Shown here piece by piece: positions 45,728 to 55,734 of a stretch of DNA of 64,000 nt. The translations under genes and the position numbers were made by a program. Each line of letters starts with the position of its first letter. Position 1 is the stretch's first letter. The notes below the pieces were generated by a model. It saw only the letters and a list, made by a program, of their open reading frames with translations. It had not been told where the DNA came from and made no database searches. The stretch is from Chitinophagales bacterium. GTDB lineage: Bacteria > Bacteroidota > Bacteroidia > Chitinophagales > Chitinophagaceae. The stretch lies in the NCBI GenBank assembly GCA_026936105.1, contig JAIXKI010000003.1, positions 76,688 to 140,687 on the forward strand. Direction: 5' to 3'.

Positions 45728-46330
45728 ATGGCTTTGCGGATAGGATTAACAGGCGGAATAGGCAGCGGGAAAAGCATGGTATCCCGGATTTTCGAATTGA
45801 TGGGAGTACCTGTTTATGATGCCGATGATGCTGCCAAAAGACTGATGAACCGGGATGAAGAATTGAAAAAGGCGATCAAAGAAAATTTTGGGGAAGAGAT
45901 TTATAAAGAAGGCAGGCTCGACAGGAAATTACTGGCTTCTATTGTTTTTAATGATCCCCGAAAACTGGAATTACTGAATTCATTAGTTCATCCTGCTACT
46001 ATCAGAGATGCAGAAAGCTGGGTTGAGAAACAATCAGCCCCTTATATCATCAAAGAGGCCGCCATAATGTTTGAGAGCGGAGTGAATAAAATGATGGACT
46101 ATGTAGTCGGCGTTTCCGCACCGGAAGAATTACGCATTGAAAGGGTGATGAAAAGAGATGGAGTTAGCAGGAAAGAAGTATTGAGGCGCATGCAAAGGCA
46201 GATGGATGAAGATAAAAAAATGAATCTTTGCGATTTTTTTTTAGTGAATGATGAAAAGCAATTACTCATTCCGCAGGTATTGGAACTACATCAAAAATTA
46301 TTAAAGCTTTCAGCTTTTTCGGAAACGTAA
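45728..46330 (+). CDS. coaE: Dephospho-CoA kinase
   Basis: This 200-residue enzyme adds the 3' phosphate to dephospho-CoA, the final step of CoA synthesis. P-loop GLTGGIGSGKSMV (about 6-18), then VPVYDADDAAKRL and the later LVHPATIRDAE and RVMKRDGVSRKEVLRRMQRQM (kinase core and CoA contacts). All motifs are intact. It follows the yajC terminator and converges with the aminotransferase gene. Confidence 0.95.
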   Translation: MALRIGLTGGIGSGKSMVSRIFELMGVPVYDADDAAKRLMNRDEELKKAIKENFGEEIYKEGRLDRKLLASIVFNDPRKLELLNSLVHPATIRDAESWVEKQSAPYIIKEAAIMFESGVNKMMDYVVGVSAPEELRIERVMKRDGVSRKEVLRRMQRQMDEDKKMNLCDFFLVNDEKQLLIPQVLELHQKLLKLSAFSET

Positions 46331-46350
46331 TGTCTTTTTATTCATGAATC

Positions 46351-47544
46351 CTATTTCAATTTTGTAAAAGCCTCTTTAAGCCTTTTGAATCCGGCTTCTA
46401 TCTTTTCCATACTGTTGGCAAAGGAAATGCGGATGCAGTCAGGCTCGCCAAAAGCAGAACCCGATACCGTGGAAACATGTGCCGAATGAAGAAGATACAT
46501 GCACAAGTCATCGGCATTTTTTATAGTTTCACTGCCGTCTGATGTTCCAAAATAATCTTTTACGACGGGGAAAACATAAAAGGCGCCTTCGGGTTCTACA
46601 CAATTCAATCCCGGGATTTCAGAAAGCAATTGCATTACCCTGTTTTTTCTGCGTTCAAATTCTTTTACCATTTCATGCGTGGCATTCAGTTCACTCTTTA
46701 ATGCAGTGATGGCGGCACGCTGAGTAACCGAATTGGTTCCGCTGGTAAATTGCCCCTGTAATTTTTCACAGGCTTTGGCTATCTCGGCATGAGCGGCAAT
46801 GTATCCGAGGCGGTAACCTGTCATGGCATACCCTTTACTCATTCCGTTGATGATGATCACCCTGTCCCTGATCTCTTCAAACTGTGCCAACGATTCGTGC
46901 TTGCTTACGTAGTTGATATATTCATAGATCTCATCAGCTATGATGTATATCTGCGGATGCTTTGCAAACACACCGGCAAGCGCTTTTAATTCCTGCTTGC
47001 TGTAAACGGATCCTGTCGGGTTACAAGGAGAAGAGAAGATAAAGAGCCTCGTTTTATCAGTGATATTCGCTTCAAGTTCCCGAGTCGTCAGCTTGTATTT
47101 ATTCTCCATTCTGGTACGGATCAATACGGGTTCTGCTTCTCCCAGCTTTACAATCTCTGAATAGGAAACCCAGTAAGGTGTCGGTATGATCACCTCATCT
47201 CCTTTTCCAACAAGTGCCAGCACTGTATTGGCAATACTTTGTTTGGCGCCGGTGGATACCACAATATTTTCGGGTTTGTAATCAAGCCCGCTGTCTCTTT
47301 TCAATTTAAAACAAACCGCTTCACGCAGTTCGGGATAACCTGCAACGGGTGGGTAGTGGCTCCAGTTTTCCTGAACAGCTTTAATGACCGACTGTTTGAT
47401 ATGTTCCGGTGTATTGAAATCAGGTTCACCAAGACTCAGGTCTATTACATCAAAACCTTGGGCTCTCAGTTCACGGCCCAGCTTAGCCATTTTCAGAGTT
47501 TCGGGCTCATTGAAAAGCGTCATTCGGGAAGATAGGTGTATCAT
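46351..47544 (-). CDS. Class I pyridoxal-phosphate aminotransferase (aspartate-type)
   Basis: This 397-residue PLP enzyme moves an amino group between an amino acid and a 2-oxo acid. The PLP lysine lies in INGMSKGYAMTGYRLGYIA; DLSLGEPDFNTPEHIK and SSPCNPTGSVYSKQELK are subgroup I hallmarks. The Arg in RISFAN binds the substrate carboxylate. The sequence type is aspartate/tyrosine-like (subgroup I gamma), and the amino donor is not determinable. It converges with coaE and lies beside a beta-lactamase-like gene on the same strand. Confidence 0.93.
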   Translation of the reverse strand: MIHLSSRMTLFNEPETLKMAKLGRELRAQGFDVIDLSLGEPDFNTPEHIKQSVIKAVQENWSHYPPVAGYPELREAVCFKLKRDSGLDYKPENIVVSTGAKQSIANTVLALVGKGDEVIIPTPYWVSYSEIVKLGEAEPVLIRTRMENKYKLTTRELEANITDKTRLFIFSSPCNPTGSVYSKQELKALAGVFAKHPQIYIIADEIYEYINYVSKHESLAQFEEIRDRVIIINGMSKGYAMTGYRLGYIAAHAEIAKACEKLQGQFTSGTNSVTQRAAITALKSELNATHEMVKEFERRKNRVMQLLSEIPGLNCVEPEGAFYVFPVVKDYFGTSDGSETIKNADDLCMYLLHSAHVSTVSGSAFGEPDCIRISFANSMEKIEAGFKRLKEAFTKLK

Positions 47545-47584
47545 ATTTTAAATTGAAGTGAGCAAATGTAGTGATTCATTACGA

Positions 47585-48898
47585 TCAGGGCTTCTTTTCT
47601 TCATAATTGATCCGCAGGGAAGATAGATCGGGAATATATTTTCTTTTCCTTTTAAGTTCGTAATTATAGATCACTTCCCCGAGATGCCTGAAGAACGGAT
47701 AGCCTATGGCGTTGTAATCATACTTGTCGTCATTCAGAATACCATCACTGTTGCAATAAATAACCGCTGTGACCATGAACTCTATATTATTTTTAAGATC
47801 TGCCACGTAATCCGCATCTATCATAAATCCGTAAGCATCTCCCGGTTTGTTGAAGATCCTGATATTGGGGTCCGGCCATTTGTCCTCTCCGCCCACTAAT
47901 AAAAATTTTACATAATTGTCCGGATAGTCCATACTGCCATAGGGCGGGTACTTTGATTCACGCGGAAACATGGACATATATTTTCTTACAAAAGCATAAT
48001 CATCATCGGAAATGTTGAACCGTTGTTTTGCCGGCGTCTGACCGGGAAACATGATACTTCTTAAGATCCTATGGAGGTCATACAATGACAACCTGTTCTT
48101 CTTTGAAAAATCGAAAGGCTCATGGATGATCTGATCGCCTTTTTTATAACCTTTACCGATCCGTGTGTTCCGGACGGCGTAAACCATTTCACTGAACTCG
48201 GCCGGCTTCTCGTAGATCAATTTTCCGTTCCGGTCAAAAAAACGGACAGGATTGGTATGCCGGTTTTCATCTTCACTCATGCTGATCTCAAGCCGGTGTA
48301 AGATCTGCGCATCTTCATAACCCATTTTATGAAGGCTGTTGTTGATGTATTCCTGCCCCAGGAATTCATAAAGCCGGTTGAAAGCATCATTGTCACTTGC
48401 CAGGAATATTTTTTTGATATAGTTGGAAACGGTTGGCCTTCCGTCTGAAGTGGTCGGATCGTTATAGACAGATGTCTGGCCTGAATACGCAGTTTCGGTG
48501 ATCATGGTTGTATTCCGGTCAAGACCCGGTATATTGAGTTCATGAAGCCTTTGCAATGCCAGTAAGGCAATGGGAAGTTTTACTGTGGATGCAGGATAAA
48601 AATAGTTTTCTGGATCCACGTTGAAAAAGTGATCGGTAAACTGTGGATGGCCATTCTTCTTCCGGTCAATACTTGTATAGATTATTTGTAATCTTAATGA
48701 ATCCTTGTTCTTTAAGATCGTATTTGACAAGAATTGGTCAGCGTTCATTAAATTGCTAAGTAACAGCTCTGTTGAGCTATTCATTTCCGATTTTACAGGA
48801 GTTTTTCCGGCCTGCTTCCGGGCGGGATTGCAAGATGAGAAAAGACTCATAAGAATGATCAGGCCAAAGAAGGTTATTACCTGCATCTTCATAGCCAT
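47585..48898 (-). CDS. Serine hydrolase, class A beta-lactamase-like lipoprotein
   Basis: This 437-residue lipoprotein has a signal ending SLFSSC (Cys23). The serine hydrolase domain carries the SxxK motif STVK at 103-106 (YPASTVKLPIAL) and SDN at 167-169 (LASDNDAFNRLYEF), as in class A beta-lactamases. A KTG-type triad end is not obvious to me; GTFN- or KxG-like positions may differ. It could be a penicillin-binding or amidase-type enzyme rather than a resistance beta-lactamase. It is divergent from secDF. Confidence 0.85.
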   Translation of the reverse strand: MAMKMQVITFFGLIILMSLFSSCNPARKQAGKTPVKSEMNSSTELLLSNLMNADQFLSNTILKNKDSLRLQIIYTSIDRKKNGHPQFTDHFFNVDPENYFYPASTVKLPIALLALQRLHELNIPGLDRNTTMITETAYSGQTSVYNDPTTSDGRPTVSNYIKKIFLASDNDAFNRLYEFLGQEYINNSLHKMGYEDAQILHRLEISMSEDENRHTNPVRFFDRNGKLIYEKPAEFSEMVYAVRNTRIGKGYKKGDQIIHEPFDFSKKNRLSLYDLHRILRSIMFPGQTPAKQRFNISDDDYAFVRKYMSMFPRESKYPPYGSMDYPDNYVKFLLVGGEDKWPDPNIRIFNKPGDAYGFMIDADYVADLKNNIEFMVTAVIYCNSDGILNDDKYDYNAIGYPFFRHLGEVIYNYELKRKRKYIPDLSSLRINYEEKKP

Positions 48899-48960
48899 CC
48901 AAAGATAAGGCAGACCGTTGTTAAGTTTTTAGAAACCAGTGAAAAACCTGCTTTTTTTAA

Positions 48961-48992
48961 TTGGGAAAAGTTGAACTGAAAGTCTATCTTTG
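48961..48992 (+). promoter_or_regulatory. Promoter of secDF
   Basis: TTG at 48961-48963 and a perfect TATCTTTG at 48985-48992 are separated by 21 bases. The start codon at 49066 gives an mRNA leader of about 70 bases. Confidence 0.55.
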
Positions 48993-49065
48993 CACACTCT
49001 AAAAAATCACCACTGAACCCGGACAAATTTTATATCCGGGAAATGAAACATAAACCAAAAATTGT

Positions 49066-52000
49066 ATGCAACTGAAAGGTTTGATCCGGTTCTTTACCAT
49101 TGTGCTGATCGTGGTTTCGGTTTATCAGCTTTCTTTTACCTGGCTTATTAAAAGGCATGAGAATAAAATGCAGGCCAGTGCAATGAGCTACATGAGAACT
49201 GTATATCCGGAAGCAGCAAAGTTCACTTCTCCGTCACAGTTTCCAGATTCACTTCTCCACATTTACGAAGAAAGGTATAAGCGTTTGCTGGACAGCACCA
49301 AGGATGTGACGCTCACGTATGGCCCTACCGGAAAGATCAGCTATGAAAAAGCTAAAGAAAATGAATTGAATCTCGGTCTTGACCTGCAGGGAGGAATGAA
49401 CATTACTCTGGAAGTGGAAATGTCGGGATTGTTACGTGCCTTGTCCAATAATTCCCACGACCCTGTCTTTTTGAAAGCATTGGATAATGCAGAGAGAAGG
49501 AAAGCAAACAGCAATGCGGACTTTATTTCGCTATTCGTTGATGAGTTTAAAAAATTAAATCCCAATGGTCGCCTGGCATCCATTTTTGCTTCGGGAAATA
49601 AAGGCATCATTAATGTCAATGACAATGACAGCAAAGTGGAAAGCGCTTTACGAAGTGAAGCGAATGCTGCTTTTGACCGTACCTACAAAGTACTCACCAC
49701 CCGTATAGACCAGTTTGGTGTGGCGCAACCGGGTATCAACCCTGACCGTCAGCGTGGCATCATCACAGTGGAATTGCCGGGCATTCAGGATAAGGAAAGG
49801 GTAAGAAAATATTTGCAATCTTCCGCTAATCTTCAATTCTGGGAACTTTATGGAATTGATGAATTGATAAAGAATAACAGCCTGCAAAGAGCCGATGACG
49901 CATTTTTCGTGATGATGGGCGGAAAATCAAAAACTACTCCTGCTGACACAACTGCGAAAGCTGCCAATAATGCTGAAGAAAATAAAACAGCTGCTAATCA
50001 GAACCAAAGTGATACAGTGCATGATCTCTCTGCTCAACTGGGTAAGGACACCGGAACTACCACCGGTGAGCAGCAGGGGGCAGGCGCCACTCCGGATGAT
50101 TCGAAAAAGCATCTCGCTTATTACATTCAGTTCAGTGTTGATCAGACAGGGAGGCCGATAGACAATGGCGTGATCGGTCTCGTGAAAGAAACGGATAGCT
50201 CACTGGTAAGAGGATTCCTGGAATCTCCTGCAGTAAAAAATCAATTTCCTTCGGACATAATCTGGATGTATGGCATTCCTGAAAATGATCAGGAGAAAAA
50301 GGCGGGGCTTCTTCCTTTGTATGCCATTAAGACTTTTGGCCGTGATAAAGCAAAACTGGAAGGAGATGCGATCACTACGGCAGGACAGGATTATGATCAA
50401 TTGAGTGGCCGGGTGGAGGTGACCATGTCTATGAATCCGACAGGCGCCCGTATCTGGGCCGATATGACCGGACAAAACAAAGGGAAATTCATTGCCATTG
50501 CATTGGATAACCTGATCTACTCTGCCCCGAGAGTGAATGATAAAATCGAAGGAGGCCGTTCCAGCATCTCAGGAAATTTTACAGAACAGGAAGCACAGGA
50601 TCTCGCAAATATTCTTAAGAGCGGTAAACTGCCGGCGCCTGCCAAAATAGTTGCAGAGCAGCAAGTGGGACCTACATTGGGTAAAGAAGCGATCAATGGA
50701 GGTATGAAAGCATTTGCCATTTCATTTATTGTGATCTTCCTGTTGATGCTTGTGTATTACAACACCAGCGGCTGGATCGCAAATATTGCACTTATATTAA
50801 ACTTACTTTTTACTGTCGGAGTTCTTTCTGCTTTGCACGCCACATTAACAGCACCCGGTATAGCAGGCCTGGTTCTGACTATTGGTATGGCTGTGGATAC
50901 GAATGTGATCATTTATGAGCGTATCAAAGAAGAACTGGACAGAGGTAAAGGTTATATCCCGGCGATCAATGAAGGTTATAAGAGATCACTACCGCCGGTA
51001 CTCGATGCGCACATGACCGTGCTGATGACCGCGATCATTTTGTTCTACTTCGGACTGGGACCTGTAAGAGGTTTTGCCACAACACAAATACTGGGTATCC
51101 TTCTTTCATTGTTCTGTGGAATCCTGGTAAGCCGCTGGGTCACCGACTGGTTTACCAACAAGAATCATCACCTGAAATATTTTACAAGCCTTTCGCGGCG
51201 AATTTTCAAACACCCGCAATACAAATTTATTGAGTACAGAAAGGTTGCCTACATAATATCTGTAGTAGTGATCATATTAGGCATTGCTGCTCTTTTCAAC
51301 GGGTTTGACGAAGGTGTGGAATTCAAAGGAGGCCGCAGTTATACCGTTGCCTTTAACGAGCCGGCAAAAGTGGAAGCGATCAGGGATGATCTTAAGAAGG
51401 CTTTTGAAAATGAAAGCCCGATCATAAAAACAGTGGGAGACAACAGGACACTGGATATCACTACCGCCTACATGATTGATTCGACAGGCCAGCAAGTGGA
51501 CTCACTTATCGAACGGAAATTAATGGGTGAATTAAAGAATTATAATGCCAGGGAAATACTTGGTTCCAAGAAAATTTTGCCAACCATTTCAGATGATTTG
51601 AAAAAAGGAGCGGTTAAAGCAACTGTGTTTGCTATATTGATAATCTTCCTTTACATATTTATCCGATTCAGGGACTGGAGGTATTCCCTGGGAACCATTT
51701 TCTCATTGATTCACGACGTGATGCTGACTTTGGCAGTATTCTCATTTTTGAAGAATATAGTTCCATTCCCATTAGAAATAGACCAGCACTTCATTGCGGC
51801 GGTGTTGACGGTAATAGGCTTCTCGATGAACGATACGGTGATCGTGTTCGACCGTATCCGGGAGTATGCACGGGAATTGCGTGGAGTGGACAAGACGACG
51901 ATCATCAATACGGCGATCAACCATACATTGAGCCGAACGATCATGACCTCTTTGACTGTATTCCTGACCATCCTCATCCTGTTCCTGGTGGGCGGCGAAG

Positions 52001-52185
52001 TGACAAGAGGCTTTGCATTCGCAATGCTGGTGGGTGTAGTTACCGGAACTTACTCATCTATTTTTGTTGCTTCCACTGTGTTGGTTGACCTTTCCAGGAA
52101 CCGGCCTTTGGGTGTAGCAGATGCACATTTGGTGGAAGTGAAGAAAGCAAAAACACCATCTCCCAAACCTGCCATTGCGAAATAG
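49066..52185 (+). CDS. secDF: Fused protein-export membrane protein SecDF
   Basis: This 1039-residue protein fuses SecD and SecF, which use proton motive force to pull preproteins through SecYEG. The SecD half has LNLGLDLQGGMNITLEV (about 102-118), the P1 domain with TLTTRIDQFGVAQPGI, and helices with GMAVDTNVIIYERIKEEL. The SecF half begins near residue 720 (FIEYRKVAYIISVV), with GVEFKGGRSY and GFSMNDTVIVFDRIRE. A Gln/Ala/Asp-rich linker sits in the P1 domain (about 290-345). It pairs with YajC, encoded 3.5 kb upstream. Confidence 0.97.
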   Translation: MQLKGLIRFFTIVLIVVSVYQLSFTWLIKRHENKMQASAMSYMRTVYPEAAKFTSPSQFPDSLLHIYEERYKRLLDSTKDVTLTYGPTGKISYEKAKENELNLGLDLQGGMNITLEVEMSGLLRALSNNSHDPVFLKALDNAERRKANSNADFISLFVDEFKKLNPNGRLASIFASGNKGIINVNDNDSKVESALRSEANAAFDRTYKVLTTRIDQFGVAQPGINPDRQRGIITVELPGIQDKERVRKYLQSSANLQFWELYGIDELIKNNSLQRADDAFFVMMGGKSKTTPADTTAKAANNAEENKTAANQNQSDTVHDLSAQLGKDTGTTTGEQQGAGATPDDSKKHLAYYIQFSVDQTGRPIDNGVIGLVKETDSSLVRGFLESPAVKNQFPSDIIWMYGIPENDQEKKAGLLPLYAIKTFGRDKAKLEGDAITTAGQDYDQLSGRVEVTMSMNPTGARIWADMTGQNKGKFIAIALDNLIYSAPRVNDKIEGGRSSISGNFTEQEAQDLANILKSGKLPAPAKIVAEQQVGPTLGKEAINGGMKAFAISFIVIFLLMLVYYNTSGWIANIALILNLLFTVGVLSALHATLTAPGIAGLVLTIGMAVDTNVIIYERIKEELDRGKGYIPAINEGYKRSLPPVLDAHMTVLMTAIILFYFGLGPVRGFATTQILGILLSLFCGILVSRWVTDWFTNKNHHLKYFTSLSRRIFKHPQYKFIEYRKVAYIISVVVIILGIAALFNGFDEGVEFKGGRSYTVAFNEPAKVEAIRDDLKKAFENESPIIKTVGDNRTLDITTAYMIDSTGQQVDSLIERKLMGELKNYNAREILGSKKILPTISDDLKKGAVKATVFAILIIFLYIFIRFRDWRYSLGTIFSLIHDVMLTLAVFSFLKNIVPFPLEIDQHFIAAVLTVIGFSMNDTVIVFDRIREYARELRGVDKTTIINTAINHTLSRTIMTSLTVFLTILILFLVGGEVTRGFAFAMLVGVVTGTYSSIFVASTVLVDLSRNRPLGVADAHLVEVKKAKTPSPKPAIAK

Positions 52186-52209
52186 AACAGACGGTTAACT
52201 TTATTTCAG

Positions 52210-52247
52210 GATCCACATGAATATTATTTAATTCTTGTGGATCTTTT
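52210..52247 (+). terminator. Rho-independent terminator after secDF
   Basis: GATCCACA (52210-52217) pairs with TGTGGATC (52236-52243) across an AT-rich loop, followed by TTTT and further Ts. Confidence 0.75.
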
Positions 52248-52425
52248 GCTTTTTGCAGGGATTATTTATTCATGAAACGATAACTGCTGTACGTTGAAAA
52301 GGAAAACGATTTTACACAGATTAATTCAAAGGCGGAAGATGACTTGATGAAAGAACCGGTTGAAGATTGTTTTTCATTCGCTGCAAGCAACTTCTTATTA
52401 CTTTTGCCAATAACAATATAGTAAA

Positions 52426-52932
52426 ATGGATCAAAGTACATTGGCTTTTATTATTTCAATTATCGCCATATTAATTTCTCTGATCACCATTCTTTTAGTA
52501 AATCAGCAACAAAAGAAAACCGGCAAAGGCACATCTGCATTTGATACACGGCCTTTGCAACTGCAGGCGTATGAAAGACTGGTGATGCTCACCGAACGCA
52601 TTTCACTACCCAACCTGGTAAGCAGGGCCAATAAACCGGGTATGGATGCAAGGGAAATGCAGTTGCTGTTGCTCGAATCCATTAAACAGGAATATGAATA
52701 TAATACCACCCAGCAGATTTATGTGAGTCCTTTAGCCTGGGAGGCTGTTGAAAACCTGAAGGAACAAAATATGCTGATCATAAATCAGATTGCTTCTACA
52801 TTACCCGGAGGCGCCAGTGGGCTGGAATTGAATAAAAGGCTAATGGATTTTGTGTTGAATCATAAAAAAGGGACTCTTCATGCCATTGTGCTGGAAGCAT
52901 TGAACTATGAGGCGAAGAAATTGATGAAATAA
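52426..52932 (+). CDS. Small membrane-anchored hypothetical protein
   Basis: This 168-residue protein has one N-terminal membrane helix (about 7-25, LAFIISIIAILISLITILLV), then a cytoplasmic, mostly helical body with Gln-rich regions (RPLQLQAYERLVMLTERISL, SIKQEYEYNTTQQIYVSPLAW). It resembles conserved Chitinophagaceae proteins annotated only as hypothetical. The gene precedes the mutase by 38 bases on the same strand, so cotranscription is likely, but I cannot link them functionally. Confidence 0.8.
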   Translation: MDQSTLAFIISIIAILISLITILLVNQQQKKTGKGTSAFDTRPLQLQAYERLVMLTERISLPNLVSRANKPGMDAREMQLLLLESIKQEYEYNTTQQIYVSPLAWEAVENLKEQNMLIINQIASTLPGGASGLELNKRLMDFVLNHKKGTLHAIVLEALNYEAKKLMK

Positions 52933-52970
52933 GAAAGTGTAAGATGATAGTTAAGTATTAAAGATTGATC

Positions 52971-54533
52971 ATGCCTGAGAATAAAAAATATACAGATAGC
53001 GGGATCGAAATAAAGGAAGTTTATAATGCTGAAGATACCATGAATGATCCGCCATTGGAGGGGCCGGGAGAAGTTCCTTTTACCCGTGGCATAAAGCAGG
53101 ACATGTATCGGGGAAAGTTGTGGACGATGAGGCAGTATTCCGGATTTTCAACGGCAGAAGAAAGCAACAAAAGATATCACTATTTATTGTTGCAAGGTGT
53201 AATGGGGCTGAGTGTGGCTTTTGATCTGCCCACGCAAATCGGATATGACAGTGATCATGCATTAGCTGAAGGCGAGGTTGGTAAAGTGGGCGTGGCCATC
53301 AGTTCCATTCAGGATATGGAAGCCTTATTCAAAGGCATCAGGCTGCAAGATGTTTCCACTTCTATGACGATCAACGCAACTGCTTTTATTCTTCTTTCCC
53401 TGTATGTAGCTATTGCAAAGAAACAGGGCGCTGCCCTGAAGAAGATATCAGGTACGATACAGAATGATATCCTTAAAGAATATGCTGCAAGAGGGACTTA
53501 CATTTACCCGCCCAAGCCTTCCATGCGTATCATCACCGATATTTTTGAATGGTGCAGCAATGAATTGCCCAAATGGAACACTATTTCTATTTCGGGTTAT
53601 CATATCCGTGAAGCGGGAAGCACTGCAGTACAGGAAGTGGCTTTTACCTTAAGCAACGGCAAGGCTTATGTAAAAGCGGCATTGGAAAAAGGACTGGATA
53701 TTGACGTATTCGGAAAACGCCTTTCCTTCTTCTTCAATGCACACAATAATTTATTTGAAGAGATCGCCAAGTTCCGTGCAGCAAGAAGGATGTGGGCTAA
53801 GATCATGAAAGAATTTGGTGCAAAAGATAAGAAGGCAATGATGCTTCGCTTTCATACTCAGACAGGAGGCAGCACATTACTTGCACAACAGCCGTTGAAC
53901 AATATTTCAAGAGTGACGTTACAGACAGTGGCCGCTGTACTGGGAGGCACTCAATCCCTTCATACAAACGGATATGATGAAGCATTAAGCCTGCCTTCGG
54001 AAGAAGCAGTGCGTATTGCATTGCGTACACAGCAGATTGCTGCTTATGAGAGCGGCATCACTGACACCGTGGACCCTTTGGGTGGCTCTTACTTTGTGGA
54101 AGCATTGACCAATGAAGTGGAAGAAAAAGCGTGGGAACTTATCAGTAAAATTGATGCGATGGGCGGGAGTGTTCCTGCCATTGAATCTAATTTTATCCAG
54201 AATGAGATAGCACGCAGCGCTTATGAATACCAGCGGAAGATAGAAACGGGGGAGAAGATCATTGTAGGCCTGAATAAATTTCAAACAGAAGAACATAAGA
54301 ACATACCTCTCCTGAAAGTGGATGATAAGATCAGGCAGATGCAGTCGGAAAAACTGAAAGCATTGCGCAACAACAGAGACCATGCAAAATGCGACAACCT
54401 GTTGCAGCAACTGAATGACAAAGCAGTGAGTGGCGAGAACATGATCCCTACGGTGATTGAAGCTGTGGAGAATTATTGCACGTTGGGAGAAATAGCAGAT
54501 GAGCTGAGAAGTATATTCGGAGAATACAAATAA
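52971..54533 (+). CDS. Methylmalonyl-CoA mutase family protein, large-subunit N-terminal domain only
   Basis: This 520-residue protein is the TIM-barrel CoA-binding part of a B12-dependent acyl-CoA mutase: [77 protein letters not shown] and [13 protein letters not shown]. The C-terminal B12-binding domain (DxHxxG) is absent, as in mutases whose cobalamin domain is a separate small subunit. That partner is not adjacent. Reaction: methylmalonyl-CoA to succinyl-CoA or a related isomerisation. I chose the ATG at 52971 over a TTG six bases earlier. Confidence 0.93.
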   Translation: MPENKKYTDSGIEIKEVYNAEDTMNDPPLEGPGEVPFTRGIKQDMYRGKLWTMRQYSGFSTAEESNKRYHYLLLQGVMGLSVAFDLPTQIGYDSDHALAEGEVGKVGVAISSIQDMEALFKGIRLQDVSTSMTINATAFILLSLYVAIAKKQGAALKKISGTIQNDILKEYAARGTYIYPPKPSMRIITDIFEWCSNELPKWNTISISGYHIREAGSTAVQEVAFTLSNGKAYVKAALEKGLDIDVFGKRLSFFFNAHNNLFEEIAKFRAARRMWAKIMKEFGAKDKKAMMLRFHTQTGGSTLLAQQPLNNISRVTLQTVAAVLGGTQSLHTNGYDEALSLPSEEAVRIALRTQQIAAYESGITDTVDPLGGSYFVEALTNEVEEKAWELISKIDAMGGSVPAIESNFIQNEIARSAYEYQRKIETGEKIIVGLNKFQTEEHKNIPLLKVDDKIRQMQSEKLKALRNNRDHAKCDNLLQQLNDKAVSGENMIPTVIEAVENYCTLGEIADELRSIFGEYK

Positions 54534-54546
54534 AAACAAATCAAAG

Positions 54547-55236
54547 ATGAAAACGATCATAGTAACCGGCGCATCGGGAAACCTGGGCCGGGCAGTTTTG
54601 AAAAAATTTTTATCCGAAGGTTATCATGTTGTCGGCACAGTGGTTCATGATGACCCCGCTGCCATGGATGTAAGCCATCCTGAGTTCGAAAAATATGTCG
54701 TTGACCTGATGAGTGAAGAAGACAGTCAGAAGTTTGTTGACTCGGTGGTTTCCAGGAATGGAAGCATTGATGCAGCCGTATTGACGGTCGGAGGATTTGC
54801 CATGGGGAAAGTGACGGATACCAAGACATCGGATATCCTGAAACAGTATAAGCTGAATTTTGAAACGGTTTATAATACGGCACGGCCAATCTTTAACCAA
54901 ATGATGAAGCAGAATGCGGGACGGATATTCATGATCGGCTCAAGGCCCGGATCGGATATGCGGCACAGTAAAGGGATGGTGGCTTACGGGCTTACCAAGT
55001 CTCTGATTTTTCGCCTGGCAGAATTAATGAATGATGAAGCAAAGGATCATAATATCGTCACCAGCATAGTGGTGCCTTCAACGATTGACACTCCGCAAAA
55101 CCGCAAGTCAATGCCTGATGCTGATTTCAGCAAGTGGGTGAAGCCGGAAGCCATCGCTGATGTGATCTCGTTTTATTGCAGCGATGAAGCAAGGATACTC
55201 AGGGAGCCGGTCATTAAAGTTTACGGGGCGTCATAA
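54547..55236 (+). CDS. SDR family NAD(P)-dependent oxidoreductase
   Basis: This 229-residue Rossmann-fold enzyme has the nucleotide motif VTGASGNLGRAVL (TGxxxxxG) at the N-terminus, a Ser in IGSRPGSDM and the active-site YxxxK in YGLTKS. It is short but complete. The specific substrate is not predictable. It follows the mutase after 13 bases and is probably in the same operon. Confidence 0.9.
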   Translation: MKTIIVTGASGNLGRAVLKKFLSEGYHVVGTVVHDDPAAMDVSHPEFEKYVVDLMSEEDSQKFVDSVVSRNGSIDAAVLTVGGFAMGKVTDTKTSDILKQYKLNFETVYNTARPIFNQMMKQNAGRIFMIGSRPGSDMRHSKGMVAYGLTKSLIFRLAELMNDEAKDHNIVTSIVVPSTIDTPQNRKSMPDADFSKWVKPEAIADVISFYCSDEARILREPVIKVYGAS

Positions 55237-55263
55237 TATTTTTTCACTTTTTAAAATTTTACA

Positions 55264-55665
55264 ATGCGGATCATGAAATGGGTGGGGCTTGCAGCAGCTT
55301 TAACTTTGGCTGTGGCTTGCTTTCTCCCCTGGGTTTTTATCGAATCCAGAAATATTACGGTTAGCGGTATTGAATCCTCAGGCACCACGTTCGGGAAGCC
55401 GGGGTACTTTCATTTTTTTTCGATTCTCTTCTTTTTGATTTTTAATTTCACGCCGAGAATATGGGCGAAAAGAGCCAACTTATTCATTGTGGCTTTGAAT
55501 CTTGCCTGGGCTATCCGCAATTATTTCCTGATCTCCATTTGCCAGATGGGAGAGTGTCCCGTTAAGCAGGCAGCAATCTATTTACTGATCCCTGCTTCTG
55601 TGTTGATGCTCGCAGCTGCTTTATTTCCGGATATGAAAGGGCAAACGAAAAATAAAACGAATTAA
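55264..55665 (+). CDS. Small integral membrane protein of unknown function
   Basis: This 133-residue protein has four hydrophobic segments (about 5-24, 43-61, 71-87 and 99-120: FFSILFFLIFNFTPRIW, for example), so it is a polytopic inner-membrane protein. It follows the SDR after 27 bases. No domain was recognised. Confidence 0.75.
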   Translation: MRIMKWVGLAAALTLAVACFLPWVFIESRNITVSGIESSGTTFGKPGYFHFFSILFFLIFNFTPRIWAKRANLFIVALNLAWAIRNYFLISICQMGECPVKQAAIYLLIPASVLMLAAALFPDMKGQTKNKTN

Positions 55666-55702
55666 AAAAGCCGGCAGAAGATTATTCTTGCCGGCCGTTT
55701 TT
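55664..55702. terminator. Bidirectional rho-independent terminator
   Basis: GCCGGCA (55670-55676) pairs with TGCCGGC (55689-55695); the plus side has a T-run after it and the minus side an A-run before it. It can end the plus-strand mutase operon and the minus-strand T9SS gene. Confidence 0.85.
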
Positions 55703-55734
55703 AGGTCCGTCCTCAAACTAATATTAATGATCTT

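Noticed and set aside
49900-50110. Gln/Ala/Asp-rich segment in secDF as a possible insertion or repeat
   Set aside because: It is an in-frame linker of the P1 region, common in Bacteroidota SecDF; no repeat units.
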